Below are positions 45,880-57,172 of a DNA stretch of 64,000 nt, piece by piece (within the stretch, counting starts at the first letter, position 1; each line of letters starts with the position of its first letter). Below the pieces are notes generated by a model that did no database searches, had not been told where the DNA came from, and saw only the letters and a program-made list of their open reading frames with translations. The DNA is taken from assembly GCA_904066235.2 (NCBI GenBank), contig CAJFCV020000005.1, positions 3,839,501 to 3,903,500 on the forward strand. The letters are read 5' to 3'. Position numbers and translations under genes: made by a program. The stretch comes from Bursaphelenchus xylophilus (lineage: Eukaryota; Nematoda; Chromadorea; Rhabditida; Aphelenchoididae).

Positions 45880-47409
45880 AACATAAAATTTACATCAAAT
45901 TGAAGCTCAGACACACCAATTTTTACGTCCACCAAATATGACCCCAATGGAGTAGTCGAAAAAATCTAATTTTCATTCCTCAAGGCATTACTTTTGTTTC
46001 TTTGGCCTAACAAGCTTAATTAATCAAAATATTTAATGAAGCGAAGAAATGGGCGAGACTGTCTATGAACATGTATCATGACATTTGCCACGAAGATGCA
46101 TAACAGATTTCGAAGCCGAGATTGCCAGAGAAAACAACTTTCATTATCATTTCTCCGATTTGGACGACCCTGTACAACTCCACTATCAAATATAGCCAAA
46201 CAGTAACTTTTTGATCGTTTTGGACACAGTAATGATGACCAGAAAGAAATAACTAAATAAATAACAAGCATGGGTGTTATGACGTTTCCCTATGACATGA
46301 AATAAAATTACAGGGAATAGTTTTCGGAAAAACAAATAACTTAGTTATCCTAATAATTAAACGTTTCAAAGGGTGGGGAAATAAACAGTGGCAAAGAATG
46401 CAGAATAAATGAATAACTGTCAATTTTGCAAGAAGCAAAAACAAAATTAGTGTAAGATGATCACTTTCGTACCCAGAACTGGTCTTTTCTGAGTACGGAG
46501 GTTGTATCGACATGATCCCGACGTGCTTTGCTAAAAACAAACCTACAGCTATACTATGAAAAAATGGAGGAAAAAGCGATGACGTTTTCCTTTCTTTCTC
46601 CCATAATATATTTTATATAAATGGCAAAAATTTTGTCGTTTTTAAATTCTGGTATCACCTGTACGAAAAACAGAACCACATGGTGAGAGCTTGTTTCAAG
46701 TTTAATACATAAATCTCCGAGCTGCTTTTAATGTATTCATAGAACTACAAAATCCGGAAGCAAGCGTGCAAATAAGTGAAAACGTGGGATACAGATACGA
46801 CCAATTACTGGAGAGGTGGGTGGGATAGTTGCTGCTGAAAGAAATGGGGTTGCAAAGATAGCAAATACAATTTTAGGCTTATAATAAAAGTTGGTGATTT
46901 TGGATGGGGTCAGGATGGCTGTTTGTTGTTTTGAAAAATTGTTACAAACTCTTTAGGGGCGAAAAATGACTCGTCTTCAACATTGGAGCTTATACTCACG
47001 TTTTAAAATTTTAAAAGATTTTTAAAAATCGACTTTTTAGTTACCAAGCTGTTTCTGTCATAAGCAGACCACTTCTCAATACAACAACAATTCTACAGAG
47101 TAAATAACCAGCCGTTAGAATGACGATTTGGACAGCCGGCTTTTTTCTTTGGCGTATTGCAATTCAAGGCGCCTTGAAGCCGTTCGTTCTGTCTTGTATG
47201 ATTTTTCTCTCTGAAATTTTTTTTATAATGTTAATATATCTTCTTGCCTAGGCTGATTAGTGACATCCTAGTACATTTCTCAATCTGTTTCAAAACGTTC
47301 CCCTTGCTCACTCGCTAATCACAAACCTTTGACTGCTACAGAAATAAACAATGCTCCCCTGTGTAGTTTATTTTCCCCCCTCTAACCATTTTATTGACAA
47401 CATTTCCCC
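45880..47409. other. Intergenic, no supported gene
   Basis: Minus frames at 46020-46271 and 46277-46540 are hydrophobic but have no receptor motif or consistent splicing. Promoter of the first paralogue gene must lie at the right end. Confidence 0.3.
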
Positions 47410-48883
47410 ATGTTGTTAACAGAAGTTCTTTTTCATTTTGGAGTCATCTTATCCCAAAAGGGTTATTTCCCAGATGGATTTAACCCCGATACTATAAATA
47501 CAGTTGAGTTGACGCATAACCGAACGCACGTTTTTGCCAATGAGTCATCGTATCGCGTTGGAGATGAAGGGGTTGAGTATCTGAAGTGGGTTTAAACTTG
47601 ATGATGGGCATTTATGATGAATATTCAGTTCAACGGTTGAGGTTTTCCCATTGCCAGCGTTGGATGATGATGGAACGAAGCAGTATGACATTCAGCTGTT
47701 CTTTTCGTTGGAGAATCAGACAAGGGAGTATGGATTCTTGATCAGAGAAGAAGTTAATGATACGTAAGGTTTGATTACAGGGCTGTGATCAGCCTGTCGG
47801 GAAAATAATAAGGACTTGTCGCGCTTTGGAATCGTCCTTTGTCGCTTTGCCATAGCTAGAGATTTGATGCGCGACTGCACAAATTTTGCGATGAAACATT
47901 TTGCTGCAACAAGTCCTCACTATTTTCTATTCTTTTGTCGTTTCAGCGCCATTTTCGGCACTCTAAATCCACTCAAAACAGAGGTCTGGAACAAAGAGCT
48001 AAACCAGCGACCTCCTTCCAGTTACTGGCGGGCTGACTTCTATGAAAAGAACATCATCTTTCATCGACGCCATGGCGGATTTGAAGTACGCTTTGAAGAA
48101 GATCTCGGAAATTCGAACAAACATTTGTACCGAGTTGATGGCGAGAAGGTAGATCAATGAATTCATAATTCTCTAGTTTTAGGAGGCCGATCTCACATAT
48201 AAATCTTCGTATATTCGACACGACGACGACTTTATTTTTTCCCAAAAAGACGATGGGGTTGACTGTGGATTGGCAACGATGGCGTTGGTGGCAGAAATGT
48301 CCTGCGGTGTCCAGTCTTTCTACTTGTATAAAAAGTTAGAGGCTGATGGAGAAGAGAGGTTCAGTCAGTTCTTTCATGCGGTAAGAATTCATTTTAACCT
48401 TTTTAGCAAGACAAGTACCTGTCCCTTTTTGAAAACTTAATTTACAAGGGAAGTACTCAATGTGCTACGCTCAGATTTTGATGAAAATTGGCATAAATTT
48501 ACAATAGATTAAAGCTTTCAAAGCATGTGTGAAGAAGGAAATGCGAACGTCCTCTTTGAGCCTTGCTTTATCAATAAAAATCTTGTTTCAAGCGATTGCT
48601 TTTAAATCTACTATTTCAGCGACTAATCGAAATGATGACGGAACAAATTCACGATCCCAATCTTCAAGCGCACCTCGACAATCTTTACATACAGTTTGGC
48701 CAAACCTCTGTTACTAGTAGCCCTCTAATTGTAAGTTCGGTCGTCTTATTAGCGGCGGCCTCTCTGATTATCCTGCTTATTGCTCTGATTATTCGTTTTG
48801 GAAGGTCCATAGAGCGAGACGAGATTGCCCATGCCGACATCGTTCTACAAGAACGCCGGAAAATTGAAGAGACCGATGACTAA
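47410..48883 (+). CDS. Type I membrane protein of unknown family, paralogue A
   Basis: Exons 47410-47585, 47629-47763, 47947-48148, 48183-48380 and 48620-48883 join in phase (phases 2,2,0,0) to give 324 residues. Hydrophobic N-terminus, then FPDGFNPD, N-glycosylation-type NRT, NES and NST sites, a beta-rich ectodomain with two Cys in exon 4, and a C-terminal membrane helix (VVLLAAASLIILLIALII) with a short charged tail. Its neighbour 180 bp downstream has the same five-exon plan, the same intron phases and clear similarity (YPDGFYPN, NSTIEVF). Orientation is likely signal peptide, extracellular domain, single helix. I do not recognise the domain. Intron 2 holds a MITE whose right end nearly touches the acceptor, and intron 4 a truncated one. 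First exon donor is GTGGGT. Confidence 0.8.
47790..47937. mobile_element. MITE, CTGTCGGGAAAATAATG family, copy 3, in intron 2 of paralogue A
   Basis: Left terminus CAGCCTGTCGGGAAAATAAT is clear; the right terminus is degraded (CTCACTATTTTCTATTC). It ends about 10 bases before the exon 3 acceptor. A further single end of this family is at 49354-49372. Confidence 0.6.
48446..48512. repeat. Truncated left end of a Tc4/Tc5-like MITE in intron 4 of paralogue A
   Basis: Begins CAAGGGAAGTACTCAATGTG and follows the family for about 65 bp, then diverges. No right end is present. Confidence 0.6.
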
Positions 48884-49063
48884 AGTGACGTCATCATAAC
48901 GTAATATTACTGCTTACAAATAAATGCTTCTTCGTCACAATAAACCTCGAGATTTGATCTCTGTCCAAGTATTGGATTTCAAATTACTGATAAAAAACTT
49001 AAACCTATAAAAAAACGGCAATATAAACATTGTTTAAACAGAATTCCTGAATCGAACAAAGCA

Positions 49064-50866
49064 ATGACGGCCTATAATGTCGCAAGTCTTTTACTGCATG
49101 TTCTTGGTTCCGCAAATCTAACAGCGCTTTATCCAGATGGCTTTTATCCCAACGTCCTGAAGACTGTGCAGTTGACGGACAATGTAACTCATATGTTTGT
49201 AAATGAGAGCCGATATTTTATTGATGACAATACGCCGAGCTTTCTCAAGTAAGTAGAGGCACATAGGACGGAACAAAGGGCATATTCATATGTATAAATT
49301 TTTGAAGGGCAATTTCCAAGTTTGGCATGCTCTAGGATTATGTAGAAATTCTTTATCTGTCGAGAAAATAATGTGAATTCAGCCATCGCATAGTCAGTTC
49401 GATAATGTGCGGCATTTTTTACTTACAGGGGAAGTACCCCAAGTGCGACGCTCAGATTTTGATGAAACTTGGCACAAATTTAGAATAATTTTTTCTAAGA
49501 TATATGCGAGAATCCTAGCTCGCGCTTTGCAGAAACAACCGAGATTTTTAGATCGAAAGTCGGCGAAAATTTAGGACTTTTTGCCGAATTTCAGCACGAA
49601 AAGTTTCATGCCAATTTCTACCGTAAAGAATAATGTTTCTACAAAAAATCACATTTTTCCGCACGAAACTGCCAAAGTTATGGCCAAAAAGCGTTTTTCC
49701 CTCTGACCGCTCTCCACGTTAGCGTGCTCGTTCGATATCTCGACGGCGCTTGCAAAGCGCGAGATAAAAGTTTCAGGAATTGATATTTAGTCCATACCCG
49801 ACGTGTGTGCAAAATTTAAAGAAAATCCGAGCATCGCACTTGTGGTACTTCCCTTGTTAAACACATAAGGATATACTCTTCGAGCACTGACCCTGTGAAT
49901 TTCATGCCATCAAAACAATTATCGTATTATAAATATGTGCATATTATAAGACAGTCCAGCTCATATTTAGTTCCACAATTGAAGTTTTCAAGCTGCCTCC
50001 AGTAGATGTTGGGCCAAAGAAATTGAACGATATCCAATTGCTCTTCACCGAGCTCAAAAATGGAACGAGAATATTTGGATATGTCATCATTGAGAGGATA
50101 TCCAAAACGTAAGAGATTTCTCCATATTAGCCAAGGGCTGACTCTGTAATACAATCATGACTTTTAGTGGTTTCTATGGGACAATTAATCCACCAAGAAA
50201 AGAAATCATTGAGCCCATATTTTTGAATATTTACCCCGAACGTGTTGAAATGACCCGAGTTTATGGTGAGTTTTGGAACAATAAAGTGGTCCTCCATCGA
50301 ATGGACAATGTGATCATGCACAAAAACATAGCTGATATTGGAAACACCAAGCGATTATTTACATCTCTCAGTGGAGAAAGGGTACATTTCTGTTTCGGTT
50401 CTTATGTAAATTCATTCAGAATTTGGGCATCTACAAATACTCGAAGATTCGCGCGGATATTGATGTTCTATACTCCGCGGAGCAGTTTCGATGGACTTGC
50501 GCCGATGTGAAGAGATACGAATTGGTTAAAAAGCCGTGTGCCAAACAAAAATTTGTGCTGCAAAAATTTTCAACGGAGAATGGAGAGGGAAAGAAGACTG
50601 TTTTCTTTCACACTGTAGGTCGGATTTGTTGGGGAGAGCGGTCGTTTTAGTACCTTCTTGAGCAAATGGCATCAATCCTCGAGACCGGCCCCGATGGGTT
50701 TTTTGTTCAATTCGTTGAAGAGCCGGTGCAAAACAGCTGGCTTCCTCTCTTCATCGTGCTCATAATACTTGTTGGCCTACTTGTTCCGACTATCCGATAC
50801 TTTTATTTGCAAAGATTCCCCAAACACTGCAGGGATAACAACAGTGACACAATCCTGTTGGATTAA
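49064..50866 (+). CDS. Type I membrane protein of unknown family, paralogue B
   Basis: Exons 49064-49248, 49971-50108, 50168-50381, 50420-50614 and 50651-50866 give 315 residues. The structure mirrors paralogue A exon by exon with the same phases. It has a hydrophobic N-terminus (VASLLLHVLG), YPDGFYPN, NVT and NES glycosylation-type sites, NSTIEVF at the exon 1-2 junction, FYGTINPP at the start of exon 3 (FGTLNPL in A), NNKVVLHRM (KNIIFHRR in A), and a C-terminal helix (LPLFIVLIILVGLLVP) with a tail ending ILLD. Tails and exon 4 have diverged most. Likely a cell-surface or secretory-pathway protein. Intron 1 contains a complete Tc4/Tc5-like MITE, and a mariner-like MITE begins 20 bases after the stop. 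Confidence 0.8.
49426..49856. mobile_element. Tc4/Tc5-like MITE with TTA target duplication, in intron 1 of paralogue B
   Basis: Begins CAGGGGAAGTACCCCAAGTG, ends CACTTGTGGTACTTCCCTTG, flanked by TTA (49423-49425 and 49857-49859). 431 bp. Third copy with a readable TNA duplication in this window. Confidence 0.85.
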
Positions 50867-50885
50867 GAAACCCACAAATCTATTA

Positions 50886-51285
50886 GGTTGTCCAACAAAT
50901 AATGACCCTCCTCGAAGGGGTCAAACTTCAAAGCCTATAAAAAACGTAAACAACAACAATATTTCGAAAAATTGTACCATTTTGTAGCCGGAATCTCAAT
51001 CTTTCGCTTAAGGTAAGATTTGTCATATTTGGGTCAAGTTACAGTAATTTAGCCTTAATCCAAAGTTATGGAAAAAAATCGATCCCTTGAAAAGGCCTTC
51101 GAAAGTTTCATTGGCTCCAGAAAGCCGGATTTCTACGCTATTGGAATAAAAAAAACTTGTATCACGTTGGAGCAAGTGTGTTCAAGCACACGGTAATTAT
51201 TTTGATTAAGTAGATTGTTATTATTGCAGTAAGTTTTGTTATAAAAGTAAAATTTTCGAAGAGGGTCATTATTTGTTGGACAACC
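50886..51285. mobile_element. Mariner-like MITE (TA-GGTTGTCCAAC termini) in the 3' region of paralogue B
   Basis: Inverted termini GGTTGTCCAACAAATAATGA and complement, with TA on both sides (50884-50885, 51286-51287). The TAGGTTG start is characteristic of mariner elements. 400 bp, no transposase. It lies 19 bases after the stop of paralogue B and ends about 100 bases before the end of the convergent FSHR-1 gene. Confidence 0.8.
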
Positions 51286-51383
51286 TAGTAATTAAGCTTT
51301 CATTTTATATTTAAATTTATTTAATTAAGCTTTCATTTTGTATTTAAACTTTATTCTAAAACAAATATTTCTACATACCGCAC

Positions 51384-54300
51384 TCATATTGACAAACTAT
51401 CGTACCTCTCCAGCTTCTTTGCCTTTGAATTTTCGCTCTCCGAATTCTCGGCCTTTCCGTTGACGCAGTTCTCTTCCAACGCTAATCTCGACACTTTCCG
51501 CTCCTGACTTTTCCTCGAGCTCCGTCGCTCGTTCTCTTCCTGGGAATTGGACGAACTTTCGCTGATATCCGACATCTCCGGGATCGCTGAGACTCGAAAT
51601 CGGAACGTTGGAATCGCCGGAATCGACTTTCTCTTTCGCTCGAGTCGAGGGCAGTCTGTTTCGGGAGTTTGATCGCTAAAAATCAAAGCTTATTTTTTGG
51701 CATAATGATGACTAGTTGGCAATATATAATAAGAAAGTTATTATTACCGTCGATCCTCACTCCGACGAAGTGGTTCAATTTCAGCGGCAGAATGGCGGAA
51801 TAACGTCGACGAATTGGAGCCGCGAGGAGTGGAGTTCAAAGATGTTGTTTGGGTGGTCTGAAAATGTGCTTACTCAAATTTTTTTAGCCCAAAATGTACA
51901 TATACCTAATTTTGAATTTTACCCCTCTTCTCACCTGATTTTCCCTGGAATGGAAGGCATCATCATTATGAAGCGACGTTGACCGATTCTTCTCCGGTCT
52001 CGGAGAATTGTTGTAATAGAATCGATTGACTTGACTCTTCTCCGTCTTGAAGCTCCTCACCTCGAAGAAGGGCGCCTTGTTCTTGACATCCGTCCAAATC
52101 TTCGTCATATACACATAGATCAGTGGGTTGGCACACGAATTAATCGGATAGAACAGAATCAGACAGATCTTCGCATTAGTCAATGTTATCAGCGGGACGC
52201 CAAGAGCGGCTGTAATCCCGAAGAAGAGTGTTGGCAGCCAGCAAAGCATATCGGTCCCGATCAGGACCAGAGTTCGTATCAGAATCTGTCTGTCCTCGGC
52301 TCGGGCGGGCATGGTGGGATCGCCGCGGATCATGAAATTAATCAGAGCATAGTTTAGGATTATGCCAGCAAAAGCTAAGGCAGTTGTTGTTAAGCCGCCA
52401 ACCAGGTAGATTTGGTCGATGACATTGTCGATGGAGAGGGGCAGGCATATACTGGAGACTTCGTAGGACGAAATCCCAAATAACGGAAGGGCTGGAAATG
52501 ATGTTAGAATTAAAAATTAAAGTTTTCAACGTTCGACGCTCGAATTTTTAAGCCTAGGAGACACATTTTTCAAGATTCTATAAAAACTTACCCGCCATGA
52601 CGAACGCATACAAATACCCCAAGAAGATTGTAATATAAGCTGTTGTTGAGCTCATCCACTTCCCATAAAAGGCGTAACGGGCATTGTAATAGATCTCAAA
52701 CGCTATCATCAGCATCGAAACGATCGACAATTCGGAGGCAAAAACACTGATGAATCCGACCACATTACAGCCCCATCCCGTCTGCCATTCCACCGCATGG
52801 TTGTAATATTGATTTGCTGTCTTGAAGTCAGCAAATGCAAGAAATGCCAAATAGACCCCTGAAATACCATGTGCAATATGAGATGTTCAATTTTCAAGTC
52901 TTAGGTCCGCAATATTTGCAAATTTTTGTGACTGACCCACCAGTTAGAAAGTCCGCAACAGACAAGTTGAGCATGAAAAAGTAGTGGAAACGGAGCCGGC
53001 GATGCCAAACCGCTGCAATTATAAACCAAACCGAGATATTGCCAACGATCGCGATGATCCACATTGGCCACAAAAATATTCGTAGAGTGGGGTAGCTGAC
53101 AATGTCTTCACAGGGATTCAGAGCGTCCGGCAAGGGAGTGCAGGTAATATTGAGGTAGAAGTTGGCAACGGCCTCTTCTTCGCAGCGCTGGACGACGAAA
53201 CTCTTCTCGGTGAATACCTTCCGATAGGCTGGAGAGTAAAAAAATGATTAGAAATTGCCTTTTGGGGCTGAAGTCTTAACTGGCATTTTTCAAGATACCC
53301 TTTTATAATATTTCTAAACCTCTATGAAACCCTCATATTCAAGTTCAAGCTACATCAAAATCCAGTCTATTATCATCGTAAATCTACTTTATAAAATACC
53401 TTACCTTGAACTTCCGTTTGCACTGGTTCATCAACAAATTTGTTGATATCCAAGCCTCTGGCCTGCTTCTCAAACCAGGCATTCAAATTCTCACTTTTCG
53501 ACCATGATGCGATTGCTCTCCTAAATCGAATAGCTTGCTCTTCTTTTGCCCGTAACTTTGTGCAAGTTCTCCGTTGGATTTGCCGATAATTTGATGAAAA
53601 CTTTTGATCATTTCCCTTGGAATACTCCTTTGTTGCGTACTTTAGGAAGCAACAATGGTAGGGATATGTGAAATCGGCCTTATGGAGATTTGTGAACGCC
53701 AAGATCGGCGGTAGTCTTTTGAGTGTGGGGATTCTTTGAAGTCGGAGTTTTTTGATCTCTTTGAGGCCATCGTACGGTAATTCAGTAATCTGTGAGCCAC
53801 TCAAATCAAGTTCCTCGATGTGGACGATGTTCGAAAAGGCAGAGGGAGAGATTGTAGACAGTTCCTTGTTATTTGAGATATTTCTACAACCCAATATTGT
53901 TCATTAATCTTATTAGCGATGCCACTCACAAGGACCCAAATTCGCAGCCTGGAAACGCATACTCTTCAATCTCCTGGATCTCATTGTTATTCAGAAGCAA
54001 CACTTTTGTCACCAGTGAATCCAGAGCCCCAACCTTTATCGATTGGATCCGATTGTAGCTTAGATCAATTCTTTCCAAGGCAAATTTACCGGTTCGGTGG
54101 ATTCGAAAGTTTGGGATTTCAGGAAGACCGTTGTTTCGGAGGATTCTGAAGAATAGCTTTAAGTCCAAGCCCTTCCAAACTACACTTACAGTAACTGCAA
54201 TCGATGTGCATGGGGCACGATGACTTCCGGTAAGCTTCTTAGAAAGGGCGACCCTGATATCTCTCTGCAAAGACTGTCAACATATACCGATAAAGGCTTA

Positions 54301-55352
54301 CAATTTGAACAACTTTTCGAGTCCTTCGAATGCTCTCTTGTCCACATGCTCCAGCTTATCATTTTGGAGGATTTGTCTGGAATTATGCCATAATTGACAA
54401 AGCGAATGATAGATTATACAAATTATGACGTCATGGGTTTTGAGAGCGGGTGACTTACAGTTTCTCAAGAAATTTGTAGCTGTGGAAAGAGTGGTGTTCA
54501 ATATGGGAAATGGAAGTGTTGTAGATGAATCTGGAAGAGTTATTATGGGATTAGGAGGTAAATCAGGCATAGGTTTATTATTTAGAGAGCATTCTCCGCA
54601 ATAAACATAGCTACGCTTTCCGAAAAGTGATTTTCAAGTTGTAACATTCAGGAGCTTGTCAGTCCTTTCTAAATTTTTGATGATTGCAAAGTCATTTCTT
54701 TGTCATCGTTCGAATTTCCTGCACTATCTTGTCAACAAAAGTCCCTGAATATTTTGGCTTGAAAGCACGAGTTAAGATATTTGAGTATCGATATAATTAC
54801 ATTTTTTATAAGCATCTCACCCTTCCTAAATCGAAAAAGAACTTACAGTGTCTTCATTCTCCAATGAAGATGCTTCGGGACCCGTTGAATATGCCGATCC
54901 ATGCAGCAACACACCGTCTTGTCCACCTGGTCCCCGCACCTGCAGGATTTGTACTTGATGGATAGAGAACACGACTCTTCGAGGACCAACTCCAACGGTA
55001 TATTGGCTCGAACATGCCGGGAATCTTCTTTGTACTGGAAATTTATTACTTTATTCCATATTTTACAATTTACAAAATTCAAAATTGTTAATGTACAGTA
55101 TGCTGATCATACGATCAGCTTTGAGCCAAGTGCTTTAATAAATGTTTTACAACTTCTTTAATAACATGCTGACGAATCGGCCAATTTCTCAAGGTGCGGC
55201 AAAAACGGATCGTAAATAAATTCCAATGCGATCACATGAAAACTTTTTTGATAAAATTCTTTTTGTAAGCAAAATTTGCGAAAACTTACATCTCCATATA
55301 AGTGGGCGTCGACGGAAACAAGGAATAAAATAAATAACAAAATGTAAACCAT
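51384..55352 (-). CDS. fshr-1: FSHR-1-type leucine-rich-repeat GPCR (glycoprotein hormone receptor family), 12 exons
   Basis: Exons: 55352-55290, 55034-54847, 54530-54459, 54376-54302, 54264-54190, 54145-53930, 53883-53405, 53228-52941, 52858-52592, 52491-51935, 51857-51748, 51675-51384; all phases join, giving 893 residues. Order: signal peptide, Cys-rich N-cap, leucine-rich repeats (exons 3-5 are 72-75 bases, all phase 2, one repeat each), hinge with TYPYHCCF and TPLPDALNPCEDI, then seven membrane segments and a Ser/Glu-rich tail. Both hinge motifs are signatures of LGRs related to FSH/LH/TSH receptors. In C. elegans FSHR-1 acts in gut and germline in stress, immunity and synaptic control. 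At the end of TM3 the usual ERW is replaced (FEIYYNARY); TM7 has NPLIYVYM. The cytoplasmic tail is long. Confidence 0.92.
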
Positions 55353-55936
55353 ATTTACAACAATAATTTAGGAGGTAGGCGGATATGCGGCGATTTGTAG
55401 AGGGTTATGTGGACATGACGTGGAATGTTCTAGAAATAAAAAAATGGGAAATAAGTTAGGAAGCAGATAGTGACGGCCAAAAGTTATTTATCAGCAACGC
55501 TGAGGATATACAAAAAAATGTTGTTTTGTAAACAGATAAGGAAGTCAAGGTTCGAACAGAAAACGTTTAGAGATCGTACAGCAAAAATCAGGCAAGTCAT
55601 GGGACTAAATGTCGCCAAAGATCAACAACTTATGATTTCAAGGGCATAAGTACGAAGAATTTTATCAAAAGCTTTTACAACGTGCCTGCATAATGTAATC
55701 GTTTGCTTTGCAGTAAATCATCGACAAAACAAACCAAAGATTATCGATTATAATAGAATTTTTTTATGAAACAAAGAGGTATATACTCGCCAAGTAGCAA
55801 GGATTTCTAGCAGTTGTCTAACCAACGGAGGCCAAAATTATACCCTGATAAGTTCCGAAAACCCACGTCATCTTAGGTGATTTATTAAAAATTGTTGCCT
55901 ACGTGAGTGTACTCAGCGTTTAAGAAAGCATTTTTC
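55353..55936. other. Upstream flank of FSHR-1 gene, no gene seen
   Basis: AT-rich; no coding frame with support. Holds the receptor's promoter. Confidence 0.35.
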
Positions 55937-56060
55937 GAGGCTTTGGTAGTTCGTAGCCCATAGAACCCAATCCCGAGTAGGCGCTTCAAATTGGATGAGG
56001 GGGCTTATACTGGGTCATGGGGGGCTGAACTGGACTGAGGGGTTGTACTACCTTAGCCCC
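55937..56060. mobile_element. MITE, TCGGGGCT/GGTAGT family, copy 2 (degraded)
   Basis: Left GGCTTTGGTAGTTCG and right GTTGTACTACCTTAGCCCC match the two ends of the copy at 12715. The interior differs. Confidence 0.5.
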
Positions 56061-56118
56061 CATTTTTCCACTGGAAACGACTTCAAACATTCTTGCGGCC
56101 ATTTAGCCTAATATTTGA

Positions 56119-56625
56119 TCCCCATGCATCAAACCCCCTCTGCAACGACTCTATGATCTGCCACGGTTGCTGTACAACCTCCCATTGTACCCACGACAAC
56201 CCTGGAGCCCTCAAAACACCCAGTTTTTACGGCAGAATGGCAATAAGACGCCTGCGGAGCCGGAAAATACTTGCTGCTCAAAGTGGAGGGAAAGGTGCTT
56301 TGGACGGGCAGAGTCTTATCAGTTTTCCTGCTTGCGCCCTGATAATGACTGTCATTCCGGTTTATACATACATCTCGAGGTAAATCTTTCCTTATCTGCC
56401 AGCCATAATCCGCTTGTTGTTCTGGAGGCTTGGCGGGAGAATCAAGTTTCGGAATCGGTCCATGTGACCGACACTTCCGGGGATTGGGCTGGAGAATACG
56501 ATAGGAGATGGGTACAGATGACGTGGGATGATACTAGATCATCTATTTTGTGGTATGAGATTGGGAAAGGTTACAAATTTGATGATTTTCCCTTGATCTA
56601 CAGATGTAGCTTGAAAAATCAATAA
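56119..56625 (+). CDS. Possible Cys-containing exon of an unknown gene
   Basis: An open frame of about 168 codons ends at 56625. Its second half has balanced composition and coding-like codon use: CCSKWRERCF, then SCLRPDNDC, WRENQVSESVHVTDTSG and WVQMTWDDTRSSILWYE. No ATG starts it in frame (a TTG lies at 56167) and no clear upstream exon was found. A second frame over 56093-56383 also looks Cys-rich, so an intron may switch frames in the first half. It resembles a secreted protein's C-terminal domain, but no family is recognised. Confidence 0.4.
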   Translation, partial: SPCIKPPLQRLYDLPRLLYNLPLYPRQPWSPQNTQFLRQNGNKTPAEPENTCCSKWRERCFGRAESYQFSCLRPDNDCHSGLYIHLEVNLSLSASHNPLVVLEAWRENQVSESVHVTDTSGDWAGEYDRRWVQMTWDDTRSSILWYEIGKGYKFDDFPLIYRCSLKNQ

Positions 56626-57172
56626 TGAGGGCTCCTTTCAAGGACAACGACCAAATAATTGCATAATTATTATTGCTCAAGTTTGATAATTTTTGAGGAA
56701 ACCGCGTTGCCAAATCTTCTCAATACAGTCTACATGGGTCAAGTATCAATTCTTGAAATTTTTAGCAATTGCTTTACACAAAGAACAGCAGATTTTCAAC
56801 ACAAACATTATTGAAACTACAAAACTCCCCCCGATTAAACTGACGTGATTCTGTCTCTTTTAAAGTTCAAAAGAGAGTTTCCCAAACGAGCTCACGATCA
56901 CATCAGACGTGGCCAAAAATAGAAATAAAAAGCAGAACATCTTTGTCAGACTTTCCAAGTTTTTTTGTGATCCCAAGGCCAAACAAAAACAGCACTCAGA
57001 AAAGGAGTGTTAAGGTCAATGTTATGAGGATTATGGCACACAGAGTTCGCGGCCTCTACAAAACTTTGTTTTGGTTTTTAGTCATAAAAAACAACAGTCT
57101 GCAATGCTCTCAAATTTATTCAACCATCTGTCAAGGATTTGCTTTTCAATTTCAAAATCTTTTCGTCAATGT
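56626..57172. other. Spacer downstream of the collagen gene, no gene seen
   Basis: A decayed Tc4/Tc5-like fragment may lie near 56725-56790. Otherwise nothing supported. Confidence 0.3.

Noticed and set aside
46020..46540. Hydrophobic minus frames considered as another chemoreceptor
   Set aside because: No family motifs, no in-phase exon set.
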